A DNA stretch of 64,000 bases from JAJPKK01 sp963844635 (GCA_963844635.1 CAWJPD010000005.1:1-64000); one strand, 5' to 3'. Positions 45,888-55,405 are shown, counted from the stretch's first letter. The notes: generated by a model from the letters alone, not told the origin. Program-made: numbers and translations.

Positions 45888-48032
45888 ATGCTCATACAGC
45901 ACCTCGATCAGCTGGCATCTTCGCTGTTCAGCCTTTTGGCGATCGCAAGCCTTCTGTTGTCTTTTGTGATGCTCGGTTCGCGCTGGCTCAAGAATTATCT
46001 GTATGCGTTTGCGGCCGAGTTGTGGATTATCGCAGCCCTGTCGGCGACTGTCGGTTATTATGGGGATTACCCAGAACTTTACCTGATCGCGATACTGACT
46101 CTGCTCTTCCGCGGCCTGCTCCTGCCGTACCTGATTTGGCGGATTATTCGCAGGCTCGAAGTCGATCGGGAAATTCACGTCATTCTTCAACCGAGCACGA
46201 GCCTCGTCGTCGGCGCCTTCTTCGTCATGTTCGCCCTGTCGGTATCGTTCAGGGTGGCGACTGAATTCCATCTCGAGCTGACGGTGGCGGTGCTGGCGCT
46301 GACTGTGATGCTTTCGATGAAGTTGATCGGATTTCTGATGCTCGCGGTGCGTCATGAAGCGATCAGCCAAATTCTTGGTCTCCTGGTCCTTGAGAATGGC
46401 ATCTTCCTCGGCACGCAGATCCTGGTTCCGGGCATGCCGCTGCTGATCGAACTGGTGATTCTTTTCGACCTCCTGATTATCGTCGCATGCTTCGGCGTTT
46501 TGGTGGGCTACCTGCTGACGCATGCCGGCACCACCAGCACTCTCGAGCCTCAAGAGGCTCGTCGGGTGATGGTGGGCCTCCTGCTGCTTGCGCTCTCTTT
46601 TGCGCCGTTCGTTGCCATGGTCGGGTGCCTCGTCGTGCGGCATCCGCGACTCTGTGAGGCTCTGAACGTTGTCGCAGCCGGCATTTCGTTTCTCAGTGCC
46701 TTGGCGCTGCCCTTCCTTGTTGACGGATCGTCCATCTTGTTCTGGGGCGATTACGTGATGGTCGATCGAACGTCGGCATGGGTCATCTTGTGTACATCGA
46801 TCGTTTACCTGCTCGCGTCGATCTACGCGATCGGCTACATGCGGCTCCTCAAGGAAGATGACCGCCTGTCGGGTTTTTATGCACTGTTTTCGGGGTTCGC
46901 GGTGACCACCTTGGTCGGCCCTCTGATGAACAGCGTCGGCATTTACTGGATCGCGATCGAGGCCACAACACTGGTCAGCACCTTCCTCGTTGCATTCGAG
47001 CGCGTAGCTGAAAGCATGGAGGCGGCCTGGAAATACATCATGGTGGTTTCGGCGGGGATCAGCCTCGCTCTCCTGGGCACAGTGCTGTTTTACTGGGGCG
47101 GCAGCTTCGTGCTCGGCCCGAGCTATCAGATGACCTGGGCCGTGCTGATGGATGCGGCACCAAAAATGAACCCTGTGCTTTTGACGCTTGCGTTTTTGCT
47201 GGTGTTCGTCGGTTACGGCACCAAGGTGGGGCTGGCACCCATGCATAGCTGGTTACCGGATGCGCACAGCGAGAGCCCGGCTCCGGTATCCGCCATGCTT
47301 TCGGGAGCACTTCTAAATACCGCCATGCTCGGCATTGCCCGCTTCTTGGCCGTCACGCGAAGCGCCAATCTCGGTGAGCTGCCTCAGACGGTGCTCATTG
47401 CGTTCGGTGTCCTTTCACTCCTCGTCGGTGCTCTGTTTATCGTGCGCCAGCAGGGCATCAAACGCCTGATGGCCTATTCCAGCATCGAACACATGGGCGT
47501 GGTTGCGCTCGGCTTCGGCTTCGGCGGCTCGCTTGGTATTGCGGGCGCGCTCTACCATATGCTGAACCATTCGCTGAACAAATCCCTGATGTTCTTTGGC
47601 GCCGGAAACATGATGCGTGCTTACGGCACCAAGGATATCCAGCAGATCAGCGGCGTCAGTCAGCATTTTCCTGTCCAGGGCGCCCTTTGGCTTGCCGGCG
47701 CGGTCGCGATCACGGGCGCACCGCCGTTCGGTTTATTTCTGAGTGAATTCACGATCATGCGCGCGGGGCTGATGTTTTCATTTTCATGGGCGGTTTATGC
47801 AATGGCAATACTGCTTATCGTGATTTTCATCGGTTTCCTAAACCATTTCCGAACGATGTACTACACTCCGGTTGCTGCGCCGTCCGGACCCAACATCACA
47901 GTGAGCGGCTGGTGCGCCGCGCCCATGTGGCTCGCCCTTTTGCCGCTGTTGATCCTCGGTCTTTGGTGGCCCGCTGATCTGTGGTCGTACTTGACCTCCG
48001 TCGCGCCCGCGCTTTCTCCGGGGGCGCAATGA
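45888..48032 (+). CDS. hyfF: HyfE-HyfF fusion: NuoK-like plus NuoN-like membrane subunits (714 aa)
   Basis: Residues 1-215 match HyfE (three to seven helices, LFRGLLLPYLIWRIIRRLEV). Residues about 225-714 match HyfF, an antiporter-type proton pump subunit with IYWIAIEATTLVSTFLVAFE (helix Glu), GTKVGLAPMHSWLPDAHSES (Lys and His of the channel) and NHSLNKSLMFFGAGNMM (central Lys). In E. coli these are separate genes. The junction LEPQEARRVMVGLLLL contains an out-of-frame TGA over GTGATG, so the fusion could be natural or created by a lost base. It overlaps hyfG as ATGA. Confidence 0.88.
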   Translation: MLIQHLDQLASSLFSLLAIASLLLSFVMLGSRWLKNYLYAFAAELWIIAALSATVGYYGDYPELYLIAILTLLFRGLLLPYLIWRIIRRLEVDREIHVILQPSTSLVVGAFFVMFALSVSFRVATEFHLELTVAVLALTVMLSMKLIGFLMLAVRHEAISQILGLLVLENGIFLGTQILVPGMPLLIELVILFDLLIIVACFGVLVGYLLTHAGTTSTLEPQEARRVMVGLLLLALSFAPFVAMVGCLVVRHPRLCEALNVVAAGISFLSALALPFLVDGSSILFWGDYVMVDRTSAWVILCTSIVYLLASIYAIGYMRLLKEDDRLSGFYALFSGFAVTTLVGPLMNSVGIYWIAIEATTLVSTFLVAFERVAESMEAAWKYIMVVSAGISLALLGTVLFYWGGSFVLGPSYQMTWAVLMDAAPKMNPVLLTLAFLLVFVGYGTKVGLAPMHSWLPDAHSESPAPVSAMLSGALLNTAMLGIARFLAVTRSANLGELPQTVLIAFGVLSLLVGALFIVRQQGIKRLMAYSSIEHMGVVALGFGFGGSLGIAGALYHMLNHSLNKSLMFFGAGNMMRAYGTKDIQQISGVSQHFPVQGALWLAGAVAITGAPPFGLFLSEFTIMRAGLMFSFSWAVYAMAILLIVIFIGFLNHFRTMYYTPVAAPSGPNITVSGWCAAPMWLALLPLLILGLWWPADLWSYLTSVAPALSPGAQ

Positions 48033-49537
48033 CGGCCGTCTCGGAAACCTTGGCGAGACAGCGCCATGCCAGGTTGATCGAGCAGCATGCGTTGCCCGAG
48101 GCGGTCGGTGGCATCATCCGTGGTGGCGGACGCATGCAGATGGCCTACGCTTGGCATCCTACTCCGCACAGCATTGAACTCCGCTACATCGGAAGCGCAG
48201 GGCACAAGGAAAATTTCTTCGTGTGGCGCTGCGTTCCGCGCGGAGCGATCCCGAGCGTCGCTCCGATCAGCCCACTTCTGGGTTGGTACGAACGTGAGAT
48301 CGCGGACTTGTTCGGCGTTGAATTTGTTGGACGGCCAGGGCCGCACCGACTCGTGCTGCATGCGGGCGCACACCCGGCCGTGCCTCCGCTTGGTCCGGCT
48401 TACCCGCTTGAGACGATCATGCCATTCGAGCCAACCGACGGCGGCCTGCCCGAGATTGACAGCGCTGATGTCCAGCGGCTGCCTTTCGGGCCGGTGCGCG
48501 CCGACGTGGTCGAATTGGTTGAGTTGATCTTTTTCTATGTCGGTGAACACATATTGCATTTACATCCCCAGCTTTTCTTCAAACATCGCGGCATGGAGAA
48601 GCGCTTCGAGGGGCGTTCATTGACGAGTGCGGTGGTTCTCGCGGAAAGAGTCTCGGGCGTCGGCAGCTTTGCGCATGCCCTCGCATTCTGTCAGGCCGTT
48701 GAAGCAGCAGCCGAGTGTATCGTGCCTCCACGCGCCGCGATGTTACGTTCCCTGCTTGCGGAGCTCGAGCGGCTCTACAATCACCTTCATTATCTCGGTC
48801 ATCTTGCGAGCACGACGACGCTCAAGGTCGGCGAGGCCGAAGGCAAGCTTCTCGAAGAGCGCGCAAAGCAGCTGAATAGCCGACTCACGGGTAGCCGCTT
48901 CCTCCGCAGCCTATTGATCCCTGGGGGTTTACGTCGTGACCTCGACCCTAAACCGTGGCTGAGTGAAGAAATCGAAAAACTCCGAAGCGAGATTGCGACC
49001 TATGTGACGATGCTGGAAAATACGAACAGTCACCTCGATCGCCTGCTGACGACGGGCATTCTTCCGCATCAAGTCGCATTTGATCAGGGGGCGACGGGGC
49101 CGATCCAGCGGGCGTCCGGCTTCAATCGCGATTTGCGCCGCGATCATCCGTATGCCGCCTATGATCACCTGCCATTTGAAATTCCCGTTCGAAAGACCGG
49201 CGACGCTCACGCCCGCGCGCAAGTTCGCATCGCCGAGATCGATGCAAGCATTGGAATCATCCAACGGGTCCTGCTTCTCCTGACCGAGGGACCTGTGTTC
49301 AGCCCTTGTGTGCCGACCGGTGGTTCCGAGGGGCTTGGCTGGGCGGAATCACCGAGAGGGTCTCTCCTCTATGCCGTCCATTTTGGTGATGACGGTAAGC
49401 TGGCGCGGGTCAAGATCAAATCCCCTTCGTTTTCGAATTGGCGCGTTTTTCCTTTCACAGTGCACGACAGCAACATGATGGATTACGCCATCAACGAGGC
49501 GAGCTTCGGTCTGACCGTCGCCGGTTGCGATCGTTGA
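48029..49537 (+). CDS. hyfG: HyfG/HycE-like large subunit lacking [NiFe] ligands (502 aa)
   Basis: The N-terminal NuoC-like domain (SPLLGWYEREIADLFGVEFV) is fused to a NuoD/hydrogenase large-subunit domain. In true HycE the first nickel motif is ERVCGICGFAH; here it is ERVSGVGSFAH, so Ser209 and Gly212 replace both Cys. The second motif, normally DPCxxC, is reduced to TVAGCDR at the very C-terminus, leaving one Cys. A [NiFe] site cannot form, as in complex I NuoD and in Ehr complexes. The rest of the fold is well conserved and the frame intact, so it is likely functional in another role. Confidence 0.9.
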   Translation: MTAVSETLARQRHARLIEQHALPEAVGGIIRGGGRMQMAYAWHPTPHSIELRYIGSAGHKENFFVWRCVPRGAIPSVAPISPLLGWYEREIADLFGVEFVGRPGPHRLVLHAGAHPAVPPLGPAYPLETIMPFEPTDGGLPEIDSADVQRLPFGPVRADVVELVELIFFYVGEHILHLHPQLFFKHRGMEKRFEGRSLTSAVVLAERVSGVGSFAHALAFCQAVEAAAECIVPPRAAMLRSLLAELERLYNHLHYLGHLASTTTLKVGEAEGKLLEERAKQLNSRLTGSRFLRSLLIPGGLRRDLDPKPWLSEEIEKLRSEIATYVTMLENTNSHLDRLLTTGILPHQVAFDQGATGPIQRASGFNRDLRRDHPYAAYDHLPFEIPVRKTGDAHARAQVRIAEIDASIGIIQRVLLLLTEGPVFSPCVPTGGSEGLGWAESPRGSLLYAVHFGDDGKLARVKIKSPSFSNWRVFPFTVHDSNMMDYAINEASFGLTVAGCDR

Positions 49538-49545
49538 GGAGCGAC

Positions 49546-50358
49546 ATGCCATTCTGGACATTCTTCGGGTTGAGCAAAGGCAGTGCATCGACGGCGTGGC
49601 CGCTGCGCGATCAGAGCGCGGGCCAGGAAGGCACCCTCGGGATGCCCCGGTTCGAGCCGGACCACTGTGAACCGTCGTGCAGGGAATGCGCCGCCGTGTG
49701 CCCGACGGAGGCGATTGCGGTTACAGGGCATGGCGACGGACAGCACCGGCTGAGTGTGGATTATGGCCGGTGCGTGGCCTGCCAATTGTGCGTCGAGGCC
49801 TGCCCGACAGACGCCGCACAAAGCTCCTACGACTGGGCGTTTGGGGTTCGGGATCGCGGCGACCTTGTTCTTACCGACGCTTCGAACCTTACGTTGGAAG
49901 GTCAACGCGAAGAACCAAAGTCGCGCGCCACGTTTCGCCGGAGTCTGCACATCCGGCATGTAGATGCCGGCTCATGCAATGGCTGTGAATCCGAGTTGCA
50001 AGCCCTCAACAATCCCTTCTACAATCTTCATCGGCTCGGAATTTTCTTCACGCCATCGCCGCGCTTTGCCGACCTGCTTCTGGTGACCGGACCTGTCACA
50101 TACGCGATGCGTGAACCTTTACGACGCACTTACGAGGCGATGCCTGCACCTCGCTGGGTGATGGCGGTGGGCACCTGCGCCGTTTCAGGAGGTGTCGCCG
50201 CAGGCGGATACGCGTGCGGCCACGGCCTGGATGGTGTCTTGCCGGTTGATCTTTATTTGCCGGGCTGTCCACCCAATCCCGCTGCGATGATCGAAGCCTT
50301 TCTGGTGTTCCTGCACCGAATGCCGCAGCGCGTCCATGGAGGCCGCCTTGGCAAATAA
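49546..50358 (+). CDS. hyfI: HyfH-HyfI fusion: ferredoxin plus NuoB-like small subunit (270 aa)
   Basis: GAGGAG precedes the ATG at 49546. Residues 35-95 hold two [4Fe-4S] motifs, Cys41/45/48/52 (the first spacing is CxxxC, one longer than usual) and Cys76/79/82/86. Residues 135-260 are NuoB-like with all N2-cluster ligands: CNGC at 144/147, GTCA at 211 and PGCPP at 241. In E. coli HyfH and HyfI are separate proteins. Electron transfer through this subunit is thus preserved although the partner hyfG product has lost the nickel site. It overlaps hyfB by 23 bp. Confidence 0.88.
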   Translation: MPFWTFFGLSKGSASTAWPLRDQSAGQEGTLGMPRFEPDHCEPSCRECAAVCPTEAIAVTGHGDGQHRLSVDYGRCVACQLCVEACPTDAAQSSYDWAFGVRDRGDLVLTDASNLTLEGQREEPKSRATFRRSLHIRHVDAGSCNGCESELQALNNPFYNLHRLGIFFTPSPRFADLLLVTGPVTYAMREPLRRTYEAMPAPRWVMAVGTCAVSGGVAAGGYACGHGLDGVLPVDLYLPGCPPNPAAMIEAFLVFLHRMPQRVHGGRLGK

Positions 50359-52334
50359 CGTGTTGGCAGTTGGGGTGGCGGCGTGGGTTGTCGCTGGCAT
50401 TTTGGCTTTGACTGGCCGCGCTTCCTCGCCGGCGCGTTGGCTTCTCGTGATCGGAGGCGTAGCGATCCTGCTTGTGGCAGTGGGCACACTGCCCGCAACG
50501 TCCCCAACGATCTCGTTGCCCTTGGGGATGGGCAGCTCTTTGTTCACGCTCACGCCTGATGCTCTTTGGCTGATGGGGTTTGGGATGCCGGGCGCAATAT
50601 TGGCCTCCTGGCTTGGAAGCCCAACGCAACGCAAATCGAGCTGGACTTTTGGCGCGGCGGTCAGCCTCATCGGCGCCGTCGGGGTGTTCGGTCTGCAGGA
50701 TGCCGTCAGTTTCCTTGTTGCCTGGGAGATCATGAGTTTCGGCGGGGCGTTGATGATCCTCGGCGAGGGCCTTGCACCGGAACGAGCGCGACCGGTTCTC
50801 TTCATGCTCGCCTTGCTTGAGGCCGGTGCCGTCGCGTTGATTCTCCGCCTTTCTCATCCTCTCGGTTCATGCGGGCGGCATCGCCTTCGCGGACTTCGGA
50901 ACTGCTGCGGCGATGATGCCACGAGGCGCGCAGCTCTTCATCGCTCTCCTTCTCCTCGCCGGTTTCGGCGCGAAGTTGGGCTCTTGCCATTTTACGAGTG
51001 GTTTCCGGGAGCCTATGGCAGCGGAAGCGGGGCGACCGGTGCGCTTCTGTCGGGAGTGATCCTCAATGCCGCTTTCTTTGCGTTGGCACGCGGCATGATT
51101 GCCTGGCTTCCGATCGACCAGGCCCTTCCGGTGTCCGCCCCCGGCGTGTTCATCGTGGTCATCGCGGTGCTGAGTTCCATTCTGACGGCCCTCTACGCGT
51201 TTCAGCAGGAGGGCTGGCGTGAACTCCTCAGTCTCTCCTCCGCGGAGAATGGATCAATCGCGGTCTGCTTGCTCGGAGCGTGCCTGATGTTCCGTCAGGA
51301 CGGGTCGGCGGATTCTTGCTGGCCTTGCCTGGACCGTCGCGCTTCTTCATCTCGCGGGACACGCCCTTGCCAAGGGCGCCCTTTTCCTCACCGCGGATGG
51401 CGTGTATCGCGGGTGGCGTGATTATGCGTTAACGCAGCGAGGAATTCTCGGCGATACGTCATGGATATTCGGAGTGGGGGCACTCTTTGGCGCGATGAGC
51501 TTGGCCGCCATGCCGCCGCAGGCCGGCTTTGTCAGTGAGTGGTATCTGTTTCAGACCTTTTTCCAGGGCTTTCACCTCTCCAGCCTCGCGAGTCGCCTGA
51601 CAGCGGCGCTGGCGGGCGCTGGGCTTGCCCTTACCGTGGCAATCGCTTTTGCGACGTTCATCAAGGTGTTTGGAATCGGATTGCTGGGACGAAGGGAGCG
51701 CGGCGAGTCGCGAGTTCCAATTTCCAACCAGATCGCTGTTGGTGTGCTGGGAGCGCTGGTTCTCGCCTTAGCGGCGGGCATGCCGGTCTGGCTCTCGGGC
51801 CTGGAGCCGGTCGCTTTGACGACCTTCGGAGTGCCTGCTGCCGCGAATATGCATGACGGTTGGCTGCTGGTGCCCCTGACAGCGAAGTTTGCGTTCATCT
51901 CGCCGAGCAAGCTGGTCATCGCCATGCCGCTACTGGCGCTGATCCCATTGGCCTTGCTATTGATCTCGATGCGTCCTGTACAGGTTGCGCCGGTCTGGTA
52001 CGGCGGGCGCGAACAGGATCCACGTCGCTCCGCTACGACAGCACTCACCTTCTCCAACGCACTCCGCACTTTTTATAGCTTCATCTATCGGCCAACGGTA
52101 GAGACAGAACGGGAGCTGGCTGCTGAGAGCAACGGCCAGCCCTATTTCACCAAGCGCCTCATGTTTACCCACGATGTCGCGCCGATATTCGGGCCGTATC
52201 TTTTTGCCCCTTTGGAAAACCTGGTGACCGCGCTCGCGCGCAGGCTAAGGATCATCCAATCCGGGCACCTCAACTTTTACCTGGCTGTGATCGGGCTGCT
52301 GCTCGTCGGCATTCTGATTGTTGCGCTTATTTGA
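50336..52334 (+). CDS. hyfB: HyfB/NuoL-like proton-pump subunit, frameshifted (about 665 aa when corrected)
   Basis: The start MEAALANNVLAVGVAAWVVA and helices with VSFLVAWEIMSFGGALMILG (helix Glu) are in frame. Between about 50847 and 50982 the correct text (AFLILSVHAGGIAFADFGTA) is in another frame, with a base gained and then lost. GLLPFYEWFPGAYGSGSGAT resumes. Two more one-base losses near 51300-51325 lead to TVALLHLAGHALAKGALFLT, then the long C-terminal half with AMPPQAGFVSEWYLFQTFFQ. Corrected, it is a full-length antiporter-like subunit. Four indels in 500 bp next to intact neighbours are suspicious for sequencing error. Confidence 0.8.
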
Positions 52335-52346
52335 AGACGGTTGTGA

Positions 52347-52721
52347 ATGCAGGCTTACATAGCTATTGCGATAGGCGGCATCCTGGGATGTTGGGCTCGC
52401 TACGCGATGACAAATCTCGTTCAAACAATCTACGGTCGCGATTTCCCGTATGCGACCCTATCTATCAATGTCCTCGCGTGCTTTCTCATGGGTTTTCTCT
52501 TCGTCGAGACCCTCGAACGTCTGACGATAAGTCCAACCTTGCGCGTCGGGATACTCACCGGCTTCATTGGGGGCTTTTCCACCTTTTCAACGTTTGCGAT
52601 GGAAACACTTCTGCTGGCCGAACAAGGCGACGTCGACAAGAGCGTGCTGTATATCGTGCTCTCCCTCTCCCTCGGCATGCTGGCAACCTATGGCGGCGTC
52701 TTCATCGCTCGAAATCTCTGA
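52347..52721 (+). CDS. crcB: CrcB/Fluc fluoride channel (124 aa)
   Basis: This small four-helix protein exports fluoride as an antiparallel dimer. The motifs GGILGCWARYAMTNL in helix 1 and TGFIGGFSTFSTFAMETLLL (the fluoride-coordinating Phe/Ser/Thr track) in helix 3 are intact, and length is normal. It starts 13 bp after hyfB and lies in the same operon. In many bacteria crcB is paired with a DUF190 gene, as here. Confidence 0.92.
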   Translation: MQAYIAIAIGGILGCWARYAMTNLVQTIYGRDFPYATLSINVLACFLMGFLFVETLERLTISPTLRVGILTGFIGGFSTFSTFAMETLLLAEQGDVDKSVLYIVLSLSLGMLATYGGVFIARNL

Positions 52722-52736
52722 GGTGAGAGGTGCGCC

Positions 52737-53051
52737 ATGGAATCCGAGGTAACGGTGGTCCGGATTTACCTGAGCGAGTTGGACCACGGCCGCCGGAAAA
52801 CCCTCATGAAGGAGGTTTTGAACCTCCTTCATGATCAACACAAGGTTCGAGGCGTAACAGTCTTCCGTGGTATCGCTGGAATGGGTGAGAGCGGAGAAGT
52901 CCACGCGTCCGACATGCTTCGCATCTTGGTCGACCTTCCCCTGGTCATCGAATTTTTCGACACACCGGAAGTTGTAAGAGCCACTCTCGAACTTCTGTCG
53001 TCTCTCATTCCGGCTGGCCATACGATTTCTTGGGCGGCGACTTGCAGGTAG
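52737..53051 (+). CDS. DUF190-family protein (104 aa)
   Basis: The GlnB-like ferredoxin-type fold family DUF190 is recognised from VVRIYLSELDHGRRKTLMKE, GVTVFRGIAGMGESGEVHAS and LPLVIEFFDTPEVVRATLEL. It follows crcB by 15 bp and ends the operon. These proteins are thought to be regulatory partners of crcB, which is inferred from recurrent gene pairing. The coding sequence contains a perfect 14-bp inverted repeat at 52804-52834. Confidence 0.9.
   Translation: MESEVTVVRIYLSELDHGRRKTLMKEVLNLLHDQHKVRGVTVFRGIAGMGESGEVHASDMLRILVDLPLVIEFFDTPEVVRATLELLSSLIPAGHTISWAATCR
52804..52834 (+). repeat. Perfect 14-bp inverted repeat inside DUF190 gene
   Basis: TCATGAAGGAGGTT-TTG-AACCTCCTTCATGA forms a 14-bp stem with a 3-base loop, which would be very stable in mRNA. 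It includes an AAGGAGG sequence and encodes MKEVLNLLHD in the protein. Confidence 0.85.
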
Positions 53052-53110
53052 ACGGGCCGCTTGGCGGGAACCAAGCGGCGGCACAGCTACAGCAAACGAT
53101 TCCGGAGCCG

Positions 53111-53425
53111 TCACGGCGTCACGATCAGGAAGACGCTCGATAGCTCGAATTGCCGATGATCGCCGGTTCCACGGCGACCCTGAATCCGGCCGAGAGACCC
53201 CGGACTTACATTTGGGCTGGCTAGCGCGATTTCAGAAAGGTCACTCATCGCTGCCGCAAGACCATAAACGATTGAAACTGCAATCAGGCAGAGGAAAACA
53301 GATCCGCCGACGTAACCTACCGCACGCGGCCACTGGCCGTCGCGGCACGGGGATTCGTTCGGATGATATCTCGGACGACGTGATATCCTCGTGCCCAATC
53401 TCACCCGATCAGGTGCGCGGGACAT
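53111..53425 (-). pseudogene. Possible crcB C-terminal remnant or small membrane protein
   Basis: The frame contains one clear helix, RAVGYVGGSVFLCLIAVSIV and YGLAAAM, resembling the last helix of CrcB proteins. It is flanked by Arg- and Pro-rich sequence of no recognisable kind. It may be a remnant of a second crcB copy in opposite orientation. Confidence 0.3.
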
Positions 53426-53660
53426 GAGCTGACCACGCAGCTATGTCGAACGGACCCCAATTGAGGCAATACGTCGAATGACGTGGCTTGATTGGACGAC
53501 GACCATCGAGCCAAAGAAAGAACGCCCGCCGGACAACCGCGTGCCCAGCCGATAAGGAAATCGATCTCGGAGTGAAGGCCATAGTCCAGCCGGCGAGGAC
53601 GCCGCCGGCTGTTTGTCAGGAATTACACCAGGAGAAGTCGCAGGGAATTACACGAGCAGA

Positions 53661-54904
53661 TTACGCGAACATCCCATCATGTATGCTTCCGTCACGAGCC
53701 ACTATCCATGGCTGCATAGCGTTGAAATGTGTGGTGCGGACGGCTTTTTGCGAAGTCGACGCCCCAATCCTTATACAGTTCCGCTCGCGACGGCTGAACG
53801 TCACCTTGATCATCGGTGCAGCGAGACAGGAGGATCGTCTCTTCTCCGTCCCAAGCCCAGTCAAAAGTAAACCTGGTGTGCGCCTTCGGCAGGATTGGCG
53901 CGTGAAGCCTCGCCTCGTTCCAGGTCCGACCGCCGTCGGTGGATACCTCGACCTTGCGGACCGCGCCACCGCCGGACCAAGCCAAGCCGGTAATCTGAAC
54001 ATATCCCTTGCGGAGGATTTCCATTCCGGCTGAAGGCCGCGTAATCACGGATTTCGGCGCCCACTGAAAATGATACCAGCGCGATTTGCCGTCCAGATCG
54101 GCTCTCGGAATGGAGTGATTCATCGATTCGTTCCAGGTATGGTAGGGCTCGTCCACCACCTTGATATGGCTCAGATATTTTATGCTGAACGGACCTTCCC
54201 AACCGGGGACGACCAGCCGCAACGGGTAACCCTGTTCGGCGCGCAGCGGATCGCCATTTTGGCCGTAAGCGACGATGACGTCGTCCATGGCCTTTCCCAG
54301 CGGAAGGGTATGGCTGAACTTGCCGGCGTCAGCCCCCTCGGAAACGAGCCAGCTCGCCCCTTGTTTCACGCCGGCCTCATTCAACAGCACCGAAAGCGGC
54401 ACTCCGGTCCATTCGCTGCAACTCGTCATTCCCCATACAAACTGCACTGGCAGACCCATGTTCTTATTGCCAGCTCCATGGATCATGGCTGAGCTGTTTC
54501 CCTGGCACTCCAGGAAATGTATCCGGGATACCGAAGGCAGGCGCTTCAGGTCGTCCATGCTGAAACTCAAAGGACGATCCACCATGCCATGGATCGTGAG
54601 GCGATGTTCCCGTGCATCGATGTCGGGCAGGTGGGAGGAGTGTTGTTGCACGAAATGGAGCTGGGCGGGCGTAATGATTCCCCGCATAATCCTGAAGCGG
54701 CGTGTAGTAGGTGATGTGGTCGATGCTCATTCTCACCCCTCGCCGTGGGTCGAGGTGGGCGTGAGCGTCCTTGGGCTGAACCTCAGACTTGGCCGGCTGG
54801 CCTTTCGCAGCCCATTCTGCGCCGGCGCCTGCTCCTGCGGCCACGCCAGCCAGTGCGGCGGCTTGTTTCAGAAACCCCCTCCGGCCAAATTGATTGGAAT
54901 TCAT
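53661..54904 (-). CDS. Sulfite oxidase/SoxC-type molybdopterin protein, frameshifted (about 413 aa)
   Basis: GGGAGG precedes the ATG at 54904. A Tat signal (RRGFLKQAAALAGVAAG) indicates export of a folded cofactor enzyme. The molybdenum-binding Cys is in IHFLECQGNSS; further motifs are MTSCSEWTGVPLSVLLNEAG, GYPLRLVVPGWEGPFSIKYL and VEVSTDGGRTWNEARL of the dimerisation domain. A slip near 54690 and one near 53780 split the frame; the true end reads THFNAMQPWIVARDGSIHDG. No SoxD-type cytochrome gene is adjacent, so the electron acceptor is unclear. Confidence 0.85.
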
Positions 54905-55405
54905 GATTGCCTCCCTGAAGTCGAATTTTCGCTGTAAACTTTAGCCGGCCCGTCATTGCATCGCGCAAACTGCAAGGCCGACGCCCGGCCCGAAGATCCT
55001 TTTGAACGGCCTCCAGTGTTCGATAAAAGCGTCGCTCTGTCAACGCGGAGTCGGCACTTTGTGACCAAGTCCAATGGGTAAGCGCCGTCTGAGCAGCGAC
55101 GCCATCGTCAGGGCCTCCCGCTAGGCTTTGCCTTGTTCCGATGATATGGTGGCGGGCCGTGTCCAACGATGTGCCAAGCTGCTGCTCCGGACGGCGTTGA
55201 CGAGCTTGCAGGGCATGAGTGAACGTCGCACGCAAGCACTTCATCGCGCTGCCTGTGCGCGGGCGCGACTACGGCTGCCCGGGTGAATGCGAGAATGGCG
55301 CAATGCGCCGACGCTTATTACGCCCTATGCGCTGAAATCATCGCGATGAGAGCGGCGACCGGGCAGTCCGCTTGATTGATCAGCAACTCTTTAAGGAGAT
55401 TATCG
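54905..55405. other. Intergenic, no gene seen
   Basis: About 500 bp with only weak frames on the minus strand and none with a recognisable product. It contains the divergent promoters. Confidence 0.4.

Noticed and set aside
45744..47246. A 500-residue minus-strand frame rich in His, Gln and Glu
   Set aside because: It is the antisense shadow of the intact hyfC and hyfE-F coding region, with composition dictated by hydrophobic codons on the other strand.
44936..52334. Functional formate hydrogenlyase or hydrogenase-4
   Set aside because: Nickel ligands are missing in HyfG, and no formate dehydrogenase, maturation (hyp) or endopeptidase gene is in the window.
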